DNA of 64,000 nt. Source: Hofstenia miamia (taxonomy: Eukaryota; Xenacoelomorpha; Acoela). Positions 32,579 through 45,052 of this stretch are shown one piece after another. The stretch lies in assembly GCA_004352715.1 (NCBI GenBank), contig SCFE01000106.1:1264998-1328997 (forward strand), read 5' to 3'. The notes beneath the pieces were generated by a model. That model was not told where the DNA came from. It searched no databases and worked only from the letters and a program-made list of their open reading frames with translations. Position 1 is the stretch's first letter. Every line of letters begins with the position of its first letter. A program made the position numbers and the translations under genes.

Positions 32579-33256
32579 AAAATTACAGATTTCAACAAAA
32601 TTCAATTTAGTTACTTATGAGTTTTTTAGAAAATAGAAAACAGCGTGTTTTAATGAATAATATGAAATCTGATTATATTAAAACCGATCGAGGAGTGCCT
32701 CAAGGCACAGTACTAGGACCCATTTTATTGGCAATATATGTAAATGACATAATTAAACATGTAAAACATAGTGAAATATATCAATGTGCTGATGATACTT
32801 GCCTCATAAATACAGATAATGATGCATTTAGGGCTACAAAAAATCTTTCTAGGTATTTCTCAGACAATCAATTAAAAATCAATATTGAAAAAACGCAATT
32901 CATTATATTTTCCCAAATTCTGTAAAAAAATAACAAACAAGATCGTATTAATTGTTAACAGTTTTCCAATAAAACAATCTGATCAAGTTACGTATTTAGG
33001 TGTTGATATTGACAAAGATTTAAAATTCGATAAGTTTCTCCTAAAAAAGTTACAAAAAATGGCTTCTGGCGTTAGATACTTATACCTCCTCAGAAATTTT
33101 GGACCAGATTATCACGTTCAATTATTTAATGCCTTTTGTTTATAGCAATTACATTATTGTTCATTTTTATTTATAAATTTTAATACAAAAAGCCGCTATT
33201 TATTATCAAAAACTTTTAATTGGGCATTAAAAACATTAAATTTTGCACGTAAGCAT
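32579..33256 (+). pseudogene. LINE RT, decayed copy
   Basis: Matches 33304-34007 closely but has lost a 21-bp segment after RATKN and has a frameshift near 32920 plus a stop at 33143. The motifs DRGVPQGTVLGPILLAIYVN and CADDTCL are present. It ends at the lone N at 33257, inside sequence that continues normally in the next copy. Confidence 0.8.
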
Positions 33257-33345
33257 ANAGCAAAGCTTTTAATTCAATGAACTTTGAAATTTTGGCGATT
33301 CAACTTAAAAATTACAGATTTCAACAAAATTCAATTTAGTTACTT

Positions 33346-34281
33346 ATGAGTTTTTTAGAAAATAGAAAACAGCGTGTTTTAATGAATAATATGAAATCTG
33401 ATTATATTAAAACCGATCGAGGAGTGCCTCAAGGCACAGTACTAGGACCCATTTTATTGGCAATATATGTAAATGACATAATTAAACATGTAAAACATAG
33501 TGAAATATATCAATGTGCTGATGATACTTGCCTCATAAATACAGATAATGATGCATTTAGGGCTACAAAAAATTTACAAAGTGATATTGAAAATCTTTCT
33601 AGGTATTTCTCATCCAATCAATTAAAAATTAATATTGAAAAAACGCAATTCATTATATTTTCCCCTAATTCTGTAAAAGAAATAACAAACAAGATCGAAT
33701 TAATTGTTAACAGTGTTCCAATAAAACAATCTGATCATGTTACATATTTAGGTGTTGATATTGACAAAGATTTAAAATTCGATAAATTTCTCCTAAAAAA
33801 GTTACAAAAAATGGCTTCTGGCGTTAGATACTTATACCACCTAAGAAATTTTGGGCCAGATTATCACGTTCAATTATTACATGCCTTTTGTTTATCACAA
33901 TTACATTATTGTTCATTTTTATTTATAAATTTTAATTCAAAAAGCCGCTATTTATTATCAAAAACTTTTAATTGGGCATTAAAAACATTAAATTTTGCAC
34001 GTAAGCATGACCATGTTAGTGAATACAGACGAAAGTATAATATATTATCCCCGCTATATCAAGTACAATTCCATGCAGCTTCAATTTTATTTAAGTATAA
34101 ATATGGCCGACAATCAATTTCTTCTCTTGATAATTACTTAAAAGTAAATCTTCGATCACATAAGTTTATTTGTAGCAGTATTTCCTATCCTAGTTTTCAC
34201 CGAGCCGCCTCTAATATTTGGAATAATTTAGAAAATGAGATAAGAATAGAAAAAAAATACAAAAAATTTAGAAAAAATTAA
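33346..34281 (+). CDS. LINE RT, C-terminal two-thirds, open frame
   Basis: A 311-codon open frame without stops. It contains FLENRKQRVLMNN, DRGVPQGTVLGPILLAIYVN (motif B), YQCADDTCLIN (motif C), LSRYFSSNQLKINIEKTQF, VTYLGVDIDKDLKFDKFL, LSQLHYCSFLF, and a C-terminal ASNIWNNLENEIR ending YKKFRKN*. This is a CR1/L2/jockey-type RT that would copy LINE RNA onto nicked DNA. Both catalytic Asp residues remain, but the usual Tyr/Phe before ADD is Cys. Fingers and motif A are missing because the upstream junction is the lone N at 33257, so the ATG at 33346 is internal, not the real start. Confidence 0.85.
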   Translation: MSFLENRKQRVLMNNMKSDYIKTDRGVPQGTVLGPILLAIYVNDIIKHVKHSEIYQCADDTCLINTDNDAFRATKNLQSDIENLSRYFSSNQLKINIEKTQFIIFSPNSVKEITNKIELIVNSVPIKQSDHVTYLGVDIDKDLKFDKFLLKKLQKMASGVRYLYHLRNFGPDYHVQLLHAFCLSQLHYCSFLFINFNSKSRYLLSKTFNWALKTLNFARKHDHVSEYRRKYNILSPLYQVQFHAASILFKYKYGRQSISSLDNYLKVNLRSHKFICSSISYPSFHRAASNIWNNLENEIRIEKKYKKFRKN

Positions 34282-34474
34282 AAAACGTACTTTTACATCG
34301 ACAAAATACATTCGGAGACACAAACATGCTAAACACATTTACTGGTTTTTTACACTGAGCTCACCACACACATAGACATACACGCACACATTTATTCTAT
34401 ATATATTTTAATATTATTTTGTAAATACATGTATTTGTAGTTTGTAGCTTTTTTTACTGTCATTTATTTACAGC

Positions 34475-34480
34475 AATAAA
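34475..34480 (+). terminator. Polyadenylation signal of the LINE 3' UTR
   Basis: AATAAA about 195 bp after the RT stop, followed within 20 bp by TTTGACTCATATTTG, taken as the approximate 3' end. Confidence 0.4.
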
Positions 34481-34500
34481 TTTGCTTTGACTCATATTTG

Positions 34501-34978
34501 TATAGTGTACAATGTTAATAGTACGTTTTCTACGTATTGAATAGCTTATCATTTTAGTGGATACATTCGAATAAATTCTCTTTTTACATGTAAATCGATA
34601 ATGGCAAATATTTTATAGGACATAAATTAGTTAAATAGCATATAAATTGAAAACCTACTGCTATAGTTAATGATTAAGAAATTATTTGTATATCTATTTC
34701 AAAGATAAACATCATAAAAGAGTTATAATTGCATTCCGACTTCATTAAAACTACAATCTAAGCTGTTAGTACTTTGGCAACTTCATTCATTGCGAGTGCG
34801 ATGCAAAACGTTCCGGACATCAAGCATAGTGCGACATAATGTATGTCGACAGTCTAAGTATGAGTCACTTGTAATCTAGCATGCTGGGAGTTGTGTGTTT
34901 TTTTCTCACAAGAGCCAACACAGCAAATCAATAATAATAAATCCTAGAACAGGCATGAAGGGGTAATTTTCCATGTAC
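34501..34978. other. No gene seen
   Basis: Spacer between the LINE end and the MITE. No coding or RNA signal. Confidence 0.45.
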
Positions 34979-35336
34979 TATAGCTCAAGTAAAAAAGTGG
35001 CCACATTATAAACACATTTTTGATAAAAATGAAAGACAAATAGAGGCTTATAAAATATATTTGAAAATATAATTGTCTCAACTTGTAACCTGTTGACAAA
35101 GTAATTTGACAAGTTTGCAATGCAAAGCGTTAACGTCTTGAAACTAACTCTAACTTCTTGAGTTTTTTGGTGTTGCGATTCAAGGATGTAATTCTTTAAT
35201 TTTTCAGATTTGTGGGATTTTTTTCTCTTCAAAATCCTTCAGAGTCTGACAAACATGCACTTAATTTGAAATATATTGTGAAAACTAATGATAGTCAAAT
35301 TTTGAAAAGTTGCCACTTTTTTTTACTTGACCTATA
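34979..35336. mobile_element. 358-bp Tc1/mariner-type MITE
   Basis: The left end TATAGCTCAAGTAAAAAAGT followed by GGCCAC and the right end, read on the minus strand, TATAGGTCAAGTAAAAAAAA followed by GTGGCAAC are inverted matches of about 27 bp. TATA at both borders fits a TA target. The interior has no complete transposase; the minus frame 35232-34978 (MKRKKSHKSEKLKNYI...) is unrelated to any transposase I know. Confidence 0.8.
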
Positions 35337-37890
35337 GCACTAAGCACATATATTAGCATCAGAGTTGCAACTGGCCTACCAGGTCAAGCATTTGTTGACA
35401 GTTTCCTTCGGATCAGGTTAGGTCAGGTTGGGTCAGTAAATAGTGCTTCATATTATTTTAATATCTATGCAGAGAATGTTGTTAGCAACACCTTGCATGC
35501 ACCGTTGTAAATTCTAAAGAAAATGATCGAATCGGGTTACTGGGTGATTTATTTTACAAGCTTACCGGATTCATGGGTCACTGGGTTACATTTTTTGAGA
35601 AGAGTTGTTTTTATATGCAATTTATCCAAGTTGAGTTTTTCATTTGTTTTACAATTAAAGAAATTACAAAGAAATTACTAATACTGTGCTAAAAACCTAG
35701 TAACAAAGGTGAGAAGCTCAAATTATTACTATTCAGAAATTCAAGTGGATTACACCTTTCAGACCCAGCCCAAGCCCACAAGAAGTAGAATCTGATTATT
35801 GCAAACCTACCCAACCCCGCCGACTAGAATTTCATTAAGCCTAAATATTACAAATGCACCCAAGTTTGTATGAAAATATTATAATTTTATAGATGTTAAT
35901 CTCCAGACCAGCACAATTGCATCACTTCAGTGAAAATCCAAGCAGTGTCCAACCCAAGATTATTCAGGCACATCTACATCTCTGCTAAGACTGTAACAGC
36001 GAAAATCTATTAAACTTTTTAAAACTTATGGAACAGTTTGAATTATATATACAGTATATAAAAAATTCTTAATTTAATGAAAATAATTGTACAACAAATT
36101 CTGAAAAATGACTTCAATCTGCTATTTTTTAGTACATTGTAAGCATACATTCATGTTACTTACCTAACTATTAGGACTTCGCTTCCTCTGTTTACATGGA
36201 ATAAATAAAAAAGAGATAAAATCAAAATTGTAAATTTTGTGACGCTAGACTTTTATGAAATGAATGTATTTTTTGTATTTTTATATTATTTCTATTATTG
36301 TATTCATATTAATTATTCCACCTCTTAGTCTCGAAATTTGGCTGCAAATCATCTAGACATTTTTACAGTTATACCAATTTAGCTATTTGTGCCTAAATTT
36401 CCGCAAATTATGAAATAGATATTGATCAACTAAGTATATTTATATTGCTTAATAATATATTTCTTTAATCACAACTAAATGATATTTCTCAATTTGTACA
36501 AAAAAGTAAATTTGATAATTTCTGGCCCTGAAAAATAATTATACCTTTAAAGGTACAATGGGCATTAAGTTTTAAAAAAAATTAGTGCTTTTGTAGATAT
36601 AATAATTATTATTTTTACAAAATTACAAAATCTCTGGTTACAATGGAAATAAAAAATTTTGGTTTCAACAGTTTATACAATGTCATTCCAAATTTGAGAA
36701 TAGCGAAATATGAATATTGCATTTCATAATTAAACAAATATTGAATCATAGATGTACTTGGTTTAGCAAGCATATTCTTTTTTGTGCTTGAAGGGATGTT
36801 TTACTTAACGAGTCAGCAATTACTGTTTTACATATCAATTTTTCTAGGATTTTTTCATGCTATGTGCATACATCAACAAAACATAAATGAATGGATGCAT
36901 TTATTTTGCTAAGGTATATGTTTCTTTTTCAATATCACAACAGAATTTACCATAATGCCTGTAATATCTTTAAAGGTTTAATTTTTAAAGCTCGAGTTGA
37001 CCTTTAAAATATAGTTATATTTTTTAAATTAATAAATAATATAATCTAATGATCCTACAGAAGCTATTAAAACTTTTTTCAAAGTTCAAATACATATTTT
37101 AAAAATCTAGCAACAATTTCATATTCGCCAAATGGCAATTTAAACATAACGCTTATGACTACAGACTAAGGCGTCTGTTAATTAACCTCTTTGCATTTTA
37201 CTAGAACTGCTTTAGTTACTGCTAATCACATTTTTAAAATAGTACCCCTAACGTCACGGTGGTTGATTTAGGGTTAAAAATTAAAAAATATTTCTACATT
37301 GAGCCATTCATTATCTAGAGAATGATAGGATTTTATTCCCATAGCGTCAAAAATTGATTTCGTAGTAGCCTTCCAAAGTTAGACTACCTCTGTATTAAAA
37401 TTGAAGTACATGTAAACATGGCATGACATAATAGTAAAATTTGAAGGAAGCTTATCTTGCCAGGGGAAAGTCTATATGGGTTTATGTTGTTTTCTTGAAG
37501 CGTTTCATAGTAGTGTACAGAATGATGCAAAGCAAAAATTGGAGAAAATTGGGAGGATTTCCTCCCCACTGCAAGTAAAACTAGGGAGGTTGCCGTCACG
37601 TGCGACTTAAAAAGTAGAGTCAGTATTTTAGAACCATTTTTTTTCAAAAATCAAAGAAATATATTCACTCCACCGTACTGTCAAAAATGCATTCCTAGAA
37701 ATAAAAAATACTGGTAGGTCAGAGTGTTTCAAGACATTTGTTTTTAGGCATTATATTGATTGACATTCTAGCTAATTAAGTATGGCTAACGGCAAATTTT
37801 TGCACAGAACCTTTCAGATAGCTGAAATTCATAATAGAGTGTAGGAAGGGGTGCAAATTTAATATAAAGCATTTCTAAATTTTTTAAATT
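35337..37890. other. No gene seen
   Basis: AT-rich unassigned DNA. The patch AGGTTAGGTCAGGTTGGGTC at about 35415-35435 is low-complexity. A short palindrome GGGAGGATTTCCTCCCC lies near 37550. Confidence 0.45.
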
Positions 37891-37936
37891 TGATATATAT
37901 ATATATACATATATATATTATTGTTATTATTATTAC

Positions 37937-37986
<50 letters not shown>
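37891..37986. repeat. (TA)n followed by (ATT)n microsatellite
   Basis: TA run at about 37892-37918, then TTA/ATT triplets to 37986 with one ACC interruption. Confidence 0.9.
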
Positions 37987-38067
37987 TATCCAAACTGTAT
38001 TTCTCGTACATAATACAAACTATCATGTAAAAAGGAAAATTTGCTAAAGGAACCCGGGTGGTATGGA

Positions 38068-38236
38068 GGGGGGGGGGNNNNNNNNNNNNNNNNNNNNNNN
38101 NNNNNNNNNNNNNNNNNNNNNNNNNNNNNNNNNNNNNNNNNNNNNNNNNNNNNNNNNNNNNNNNNNNNNNNNNNNNNNNNNNNNNNNNNNNNNNNNNNNN
38201 NNNNNNNNNNNNNNNNNNNNNNNNNGGGGGGGGGGG
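38068..38236. other. Poly-G tract flanking a 148-N gap
   Basis: A run of G precedes N 38078-38225 and another run of G follows. It was probably an unassemblable G homopolymer or G-rich microsatellite. Odd in such AT-rich DNA. Confidence 0.9.
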
Positions 38237-38299
38237 AGTTCCATTATTAATATATTTAAGTTTTTTTGCATGATTAGAATGAGTGAATCTTTCATGCCG

Positions 38300-39210
38300 T
38301 GAGTGATTTTTGTTCTTATGTATGCGCGTTATATATTTTTTAAATAGTACATGATCAACATTATTTACAGATTTAATAAAAAACTTTTTCTATTTTTGAT
38401 AAATTGGCAACTAAATTTATACGCATTTTATGTTCCTTTCTATTCCCTTCCGTAATCCCTACAGTCCGCACAACAGATGCATATATGCACATAGGTTGAG
38501 CACATGCTTTAAAATTTTTTAACAGTTTATAAATATTCAATGAAAATTGACATGGATAGAATGCATCGATAATGCTTTTCGGACAATCATTTTTACACGG
38601 TCATTCAAATCCAAATTTCTACTATGCTTAATTCTGAGTTATTTGGTTATTCCCCATTGAAAACAATTTAGGAATTTTGATGTTAAAATGAGCATAACAC
38701 ACAATCCCAGACTTCTTTTCATTTTTAATAAGGTTATTTTTTCTGATGTATGCATTGCATCCTTCAAATTTTGTTCAAAACAACGTTCATCAATTTCACA
38801 TGATGAATTTCAGATTTCTCCAGTGATACAGGTATCGTCAGAATATTTCAAAATTTTTGATTTTGTAAGATATGTAACTAATTTTGAACAAATATCATAT
38901 ATAAAGAAATTTAAACCGCATATCAAACTAGTGGACCCCATTGAGGTACTTCCACAATCAAGTTAATTTAATCAGGCAGTTTGTTATTCCCATATTTAAT
39001 GCTTTGACTAAAACCAGATAGATATGATTTTACAAATTTTGCTATCCATGCGATTAAATGTATAAATTAGTGAGTAACGTATTTTGCAGTGCTGTAATGC
39101 GACTTCAACTATCGGCGTCTTCTTTGAATTTAACGATGTTGTTACGTTGTCAACCAAATATTACAGAGCGGCTGTAATAGATCTCTTCTGCTATAACCGA
39201 ATTGGTTCGA
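38300..39210 (-). pseudogene. LINE RT remnant, minus strand
   Basis: Minus strand from about 39070 down: IAKFVKSYLSGFSQSIKYGN (the 'w...yL.gR.q.V...' strand), VEVPQWGPLV-like motif B region (about 38940), ILKYSDDTCITGEI (motif C, YADD changed to YSDD, about 38840), and further blocks LDLNDRVKMIVRKAL and FFIKSVNNVDHVLFKK toward 38350 near the C-terminal end. Frames shift and stops occur. The apparent plus-strand ORF at 38688-38966 is a shadow of this. Confidence 0.55.
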
Positions 39211-42200
39211 ATCTAAAATATTGGTTAGAATTTTAGAATGTGGTACTATTAGTGTATTTATGCATCTTGCATCAATAGGCATTATTTTAATCAGGTTTTA
39301 ATATTTTGGGGATTGGTGTCACAAAAAGCGATATGGTGTAGAAAGATCTTTAGCAAATTCTTTAAATTTTCATGTGGGCAGAATGCTGTTGCTTACTGAT
39401 GTATATCATTGACTTTACAGAGAATATTTTCCAGCATTCTTTCACTGATCACTGCTTTACATCAAGGTTGTCTATATTTTGCTCATATTTGAAAAGTTGA
39501 ACTTTTCACTATGAAAAGAAATATTTCAAATCGATTGAATTTTCGATCCCCCTTAAAAGCGATGAAGCTATGCACTAAAAAATCATGCTGCCAAATAAGT
39601 AATTTATTAAATTTTCGCGTTTTCCCCCCTCAAGACTAACATCGATAAATTATCATTGATAAAACGTCTTAGGACTTTTCAGTAAGTCACTACGTCTTTC
39701 ATGAACTCACAATGGTATTTGGGAAAACCTTTCATGTCCCTTTTCCGTAAATATTTAATTGTAGATGTTATTTTCATATTGAGTTATGCAATTGTGTTCT
39801 GCATAGGTTGATAGAGTCTTGATAAAATCAAACCAATAATGATGACAAATGCATAGCAATTATTAATACTTTATGGCTTTATTTCAAAGTTTACATTCGA
39901 TGTATATACAAATGCTATATACATACATCTTGATTGCAAATTTGTAAAATATTTACAATGAAATATATACAGATTACATACAAAAGCTTAATATATACAA
40001 AAATAAACAAATCTACCATAATTACATAAAAACAACTATTACATTTGGGATACAAATACTTATTAGAAAATAATGGAAAAATTTCATCCAATGAAAAGAA
40101 GTTTGAACTGTAAAACATTTATCATCTTACTGAAAATTTTACAATGCTGCTAGAAGGCAATGTTTTTCTACAAGATTATGCGCAATGACACAAATTTCAG
40201 GAAGTTATTAAATTGATGTAAAAGAATGAAATACTGCATGCCAACAATTGATTTGCAAAATCACATAATATTATCATCAGTGGCAACATTGCCAAATTCT
40301 GAAAAAGTCAAACTTAGAATTTTTCCTTCTAGAATCTGGGAAATTTATATCTAAAAAAGAAGAATTGCCAAAATATTAAGGAGATAAAACGGGAATAATC
40401 GTCTGCTGAGAAGGTAACGAATCGAATTTTCACTTAATTTCACGTCATCTTAAGTGCGTTCAAACGAGCATCTTTTTGATGTATATCAAATGATACGTAT
40501 CAGAAGATTTTGTCTGAAGGCACCTTTAGCTAGTTGAACGACCAACTTCGTCAGACTATTAGTAGTCGTGATTTGTGCTTCTCTTCAGATATATCGAGGT
40601 GATGGCTTTATTAGGGAACTGTACCTTACATTGACATCAATTTTCTCAAATATTTGTCCCATGACAAGACCCGGTGGTAATTGTTAATGATCCGTTTCTT
40701 AGATTGCTCTTAGATAATTCAAATACGATTTATACCCTTGATTCGTACTAAAATGATAAATTTGCACAAAAACTTGATCAACACAGCCATTGAGTTCCAT
40801 CTATAGCGGAAATTATTTGCTATTGCAAATTTATATTAAAGGCTATTTTTGTAAACAGGCATAGTGAACTAGCTCTTCAAATATTGTATATTAGTGTCAA
40901 ATTCTGTCAATATTTATTGAAGTACAATGGAAACGCTATAGGCGGTTATTGCAAGTTGTAAGCAATCTCTAAAACACTTGTTTTATTTGTGCAAATTATG
41001 TCGATTACGACATAAGTGCGATTAAATTCGTAAAGACATAAATATTCTGGCACGCATATCAAGTTAATTGTATATATGGGACAGAGAGAAGCAATTACCT
41101 TAATTTTATAGCTATACATACGTAGTGAATAAGGCAATTCCTTGCTGATGTTTGAAATCTTTGTTAACATACAGATGAGGTTCTATTTAAACAACAATCT
41201 ACGAAGTTAATTAACATATCTTTTGTATTTTTGAAACGAAATGTGCATTTGCAATACAGTATAGGTACGCGTATTTCTACAGGGACAAGAGTGATCGTGG
41301 AGCTCTTACTCTTTAGTCACTCATTAAATATTTTTAGTCAAGTCAAGTCATATAATCTTAATATCCAACTATCAGCATACAACTTTTGTTGTTCTTAACT
41401 CCATACAATAGGTGTGAAGAGGTTCGGATTGGGTCGGGTGTATATATTCAATGTTCAAATAGGCAAAAAGACATTAATTTCCTAAATATTTAGATGCAAT
41501 ACATTTATATGTAAATAATATTTAAGCATTGTATATAATATAAGTATTATTCCCAAAATCAATTGAGTAGTCTATGATTAAATAATAACATAGAATAACA
41601 TAAATTAAGCTTCAATAGTGAGAAAAACAGCCGTTAAATTAATGAAAACATTTTTGAAATTTGATAATTCGAGATTCCCTGTCTTATCAAATGTTGCAAC
41701 ATCATTTTTTTCAGCCCAAACATCAATTGAGCAATCGAAGCTTGAATTTTCTTAATGTACGCTGACAATCAACGACAAGCGATCACGTGTCTTTCACAGG
41801 AAAAATTTTGAACCCAAAGTGGTTGTAAGAATATCTATCCCCGCTCCATAACCATGTGAATGGAATGGGGATGCAATTGGGGACAAAATTTTAAACCCAT
41901 GTGTAATTAAGAGTAACGTAGGTGATTGGTTTAGAAAACGCAACTTATAATAAGGCATCTAAGTCATGGCAATGCATCGTTTGAATTATTGCGTCCCAAA
42001 ATAGCATATGTATTTTTGAGTATCTTAAAAAAATCTTAAGAATGAATAACCATTTTTTAAATTGATAGGATTTACATGAGTCTTTTTAAAAAATAAGGTC
42101 GGATTTTTTGTGATAGAGATAAATCTAAGCTTTTCAGTGCTCATGTTAGACTAGAATTGGAATGGTACACGAGAATGTCCCGATTGGCTGAGCATCCAAT

Positions 42201-44015
42201 TTTAGCTAAAATAAAAAATATATTTGCTAAATCAAAAAAGGACCTTTTTTTCAAAGTATTTTAACATTTTCTTTAAGTGCTTATCAATATTGGTTTTTGA
42301 ACTCACCCAGTGGAGCATAGATTTTTTTACTTCACTTTTAACTCATGAAGCTGCTATGTTTGGAATTACTAATGCCTGCAATTAAGATTTTTTCATTTTT
42401 TGGCAATAATAATTAAATTAAGAAAAATTCAATTCATCTTTAATAAATCTCATAGTAATAGACGTATTATCATAAAAAGTATAAGAATTGAAATGCCATT
42501 TTGTTTAACAGAAATATTTAATATGCTTTGAGTAATTCTTACATTAAAGAACTCTAATTTATCGAATATGGATACCCACCTTAAATTTAACTACTTTTGC
42601 TCTTAATAAATAAAAATATTGAAAATGCACTATTTTTATTTGAACATTTCAATTTTCACAAAAATCAGGAAGTCGGCAGTTCAAGATTGCAACAGCAAAC
42701 CTAATCATTTTTACGCAGATAGTCAACCCAACAAGATTTAGGGTGCTTAGGCCCAAAGTCAGATGCTGCGGCTTTCAAATTTTGGATAGATTTCTAGTTT
42801 GTGAGTTCAAGGAGCCATAAAAAAAGTTTATAATTTCCTGGGTAGTTTCAGGTTAATAATTGCTGTGGTGCTTTTTGCAAATGTTAGCAAGGCCTTATAT
42901 CATTAAAAACTAAAAATCTGAAAAAATCGAGAATAATTTTTTATTCAGTATGCTAGGTTTTTTCAATTAATATTCCATATTCCATATATTCTCGAGAAAA
43001 TAATAACAGCGCGTGAATCAAGAAGCATTCTTCCATTATCGATAGTACCTAATGTATTTAGAACTACTTGGAGCTTTGGTTGATTCCACCCTTAAGTCCA
43101 CTGCTAATATAACGTATTACTGTCATTCACGTGAAAGCCAAAGAAGAACATATGTTAAAAAATTCAACTGGAATCATTTTGAAAAACGTAATTATCTATA
43201 ATTTTAAAAGATTTTGTAAATTTTAAGAACGTTTATTTTTATAATTATAATGATTTCCTTAATCTAGCAATTGCATCTCTGAATCTAAGAATTAACGCTC
43301 TAAACAAAGATTGAGTAGACCGAATAATTGCAGTTTTGACAAACTGAATAAGGCCTGAAACAAAAGGCTTGACAGATTGCAAACATTTAGTCGACAGTTT
43401 GCATTGTTTCGAAATGCGTTTAATGTTGTATTCACAACGTGTGAACTAAAAATAAACAGATATTGAACGGTGCGTGTTTTTAAAATCATCTTAAGGAACA
43501 GATTGGTACGTTAAATGCGTTTTTCAAAACATAAAATAACACTTTCACAAGCAAGGCTTTTGAACATAAACGTAGACAATGAAACAATTTTTTCAACATT
43601 GAATTCATCTAAATTGGTTTTCTAACATTTTGCTAGGTAAAAGAGGATATTATTGCAATGGTTACAGCAATGGTTGTTTTAGATTTTAAATCATTTCAAA
43701 AGTTAATGGACACTTTTGTAAGGCTCTTCAATTTCAAGAAAAAACTACATGTGGAATTAGATGTTGGGCGAAATGCTGGATTAGCGCAAGAGCTGGAACT
43801 AGGTTGCACTGACTGGGTCTGGTCACAAATTTGTTGTTTCTATTTGTAACAGTTTAAGAAATGTTTATTAAATAATAGGAAGACTTATGTAAAAAATTTC
43901 TTGAGCACAATATTTTTAAAAAATACTGAGCTAAAGCGAGCCTCATTCAAAGATTTTTAAATATCGAAAACGTTAAACGTTGTGGTTTGTTCCAATTAAT
44001 ATATATATATATATA
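39211..44015. other. Long unassigned AT-rich stretch
   Basis: No supported gene, RNA or element. Candidate frames (39915-40118, 40946-41170, 43292-43489 minus; 43658-43849 plus) match no family I know and have AT-driven composition. Confidence 0.5.
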
Positions 44016-44980
44016 NNNNNNNNNNNNNNNNNNNNNNNNNNNNNNNNNNNNNNNNNNNNNNNNNNNNNNNNNNNNNNNNNNNNNNNNNNNNNNNNNNNNN
44101 NNNNNNNNNNNNNNNNNNNNNNNNNNNNNNNNNNNNNNNNNNNNNNNNNNNNNNNNNNNNNNNNNNNNNNNNNNNNNNNNNNNNNNNNNNNNNNNNNNNN
44201 NNNNNNNNNNNNNNNNNNNNNNNNNNNNNNNNNNNNNNNNNNNNNNNNNNNNNNNNNNNNNNNNNNNNNNNNNNNNNNNNNNNNNNNNNNNNNNNNNNNN
44301 NNNNNNNNNNNNNNNNNNNNNNNNNNNNNNNNNNNNNNNNNNNNNNNNNNNNNNNNNNNNNNNNNNNNNNNNNNNNNNNNNNNNNNNNNNNNNNNNNNNN
44401 NNNNNNNNNNNNNNNNNNNNNNNNNNNNNNNNNNNNNNNNNNNNNNNNNNNNNNNNNNNNNNNNNNNNNNNNNNNNNNNNNNNNNNNNNNNNNNNNNNNN
44501 NNNNNNNNNNNNNNNNNNNNNNNNNNNNNNNNNNNNNNNNNNNNNNNNNNNNNNNNNNNNNNNNNNNNNNNNNNNNNNNNNNNNNNNNNNNNNNNNNNNN
44601 NNNNNNNNNNNNNNNNNNNNNNNNNNNNNNNNNNNNNNNNNNNNNNNNNNNNNNNNNNNNNNNNNNNNNNNNNNNNNNNNNNNNNNNNNNNNNNNNNNNN
44701 NNNNNNNNNNNNNNNNNNNNNNNNNNNNNNNNNNNNNNNNNNNNNNNNNNNNNNNNNNNNNNNNNNNNNNNNNNNNNNNNNNNNNNNNNNNNNNNNNNNN
44801 NNNNNNNNNNNNNNNNNNNNNNNNNNNNNNNNNNNNNNNNNNNNNNNNNNNNNNNNNNNNNNNNNNNNNNNNNNNNNNNNNNNNNNNNNNNNNNNNNNNN
44901 NNNNNNNNNNNNNNNNNNNNNNNNNNNNNNNNNNNNNNNNNNNNNNNNNNNNNNNNNNNNNNNNNNNNNNNNNNNNNNNN
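44016..44980. other. Assembly gap (965 N), (TA)n on the left
   Basis: The left border is a TA run. The right border begins immediately with the 72-bp block also found at 50385. Confidence 0.95.
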
Positions 44981-45052
44981 TTTTAGTTAAGATTGCCTTC
45001 TTTTCTGCAGGGTATTTCTTTTTTAGCATAAAATTTTAAATAATTCTACTTT
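44981..45052 (+). repeat. 72-bp block identical to 50385-50456
   Basis: Begins TTTTAGTTAAGATTGCC, includes TTCTGCAGGGTATTTCTT and ends ATAATTCTACTTT, with no mismatch to the other copy. The left side is cut by the gap, so the shared unit may be longer. Confidence 0.9.

Larger units (their letters stand above)
30245..34500 (+). mobile_element. CR1/L2-like LINE, fragmented by the assembly
   Basis: Contains, in order, ORF1 (30250-30708), a 2A-like motif and APE endonuclease (31003-31719, repeated 31721-32299), an unresolved gap, and RT (32579-33256, repeated and better preserved at 33258-34281). The 3' UTR has AATAAA at 34475 and a terminal TTTGACTCATATTTG. The two internal repeats begin and end at lone Ns (31720, 33257), so the real element is probably about 4 kb with the order ORF1-EN-RT. 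5'-truncated at ORF1. Confidence 0.8.

Noticed and set aside
38688-38966. Plus-strand 92-codon ORF
   Set aside because: The minus strand encodes YSDDTC and other RT blocks here, so the plus frame is a shadow.
40440-40680. Possible Harbinger-type transposase on the minus strand
   Set aside because: Frames near 40.5 kb looked mildly protein-like but no diagnostic motif could be found.
43947-45039. Several 330-360-codon ORFs
   Set aside because: Almost entirely undetermined bases; not real.
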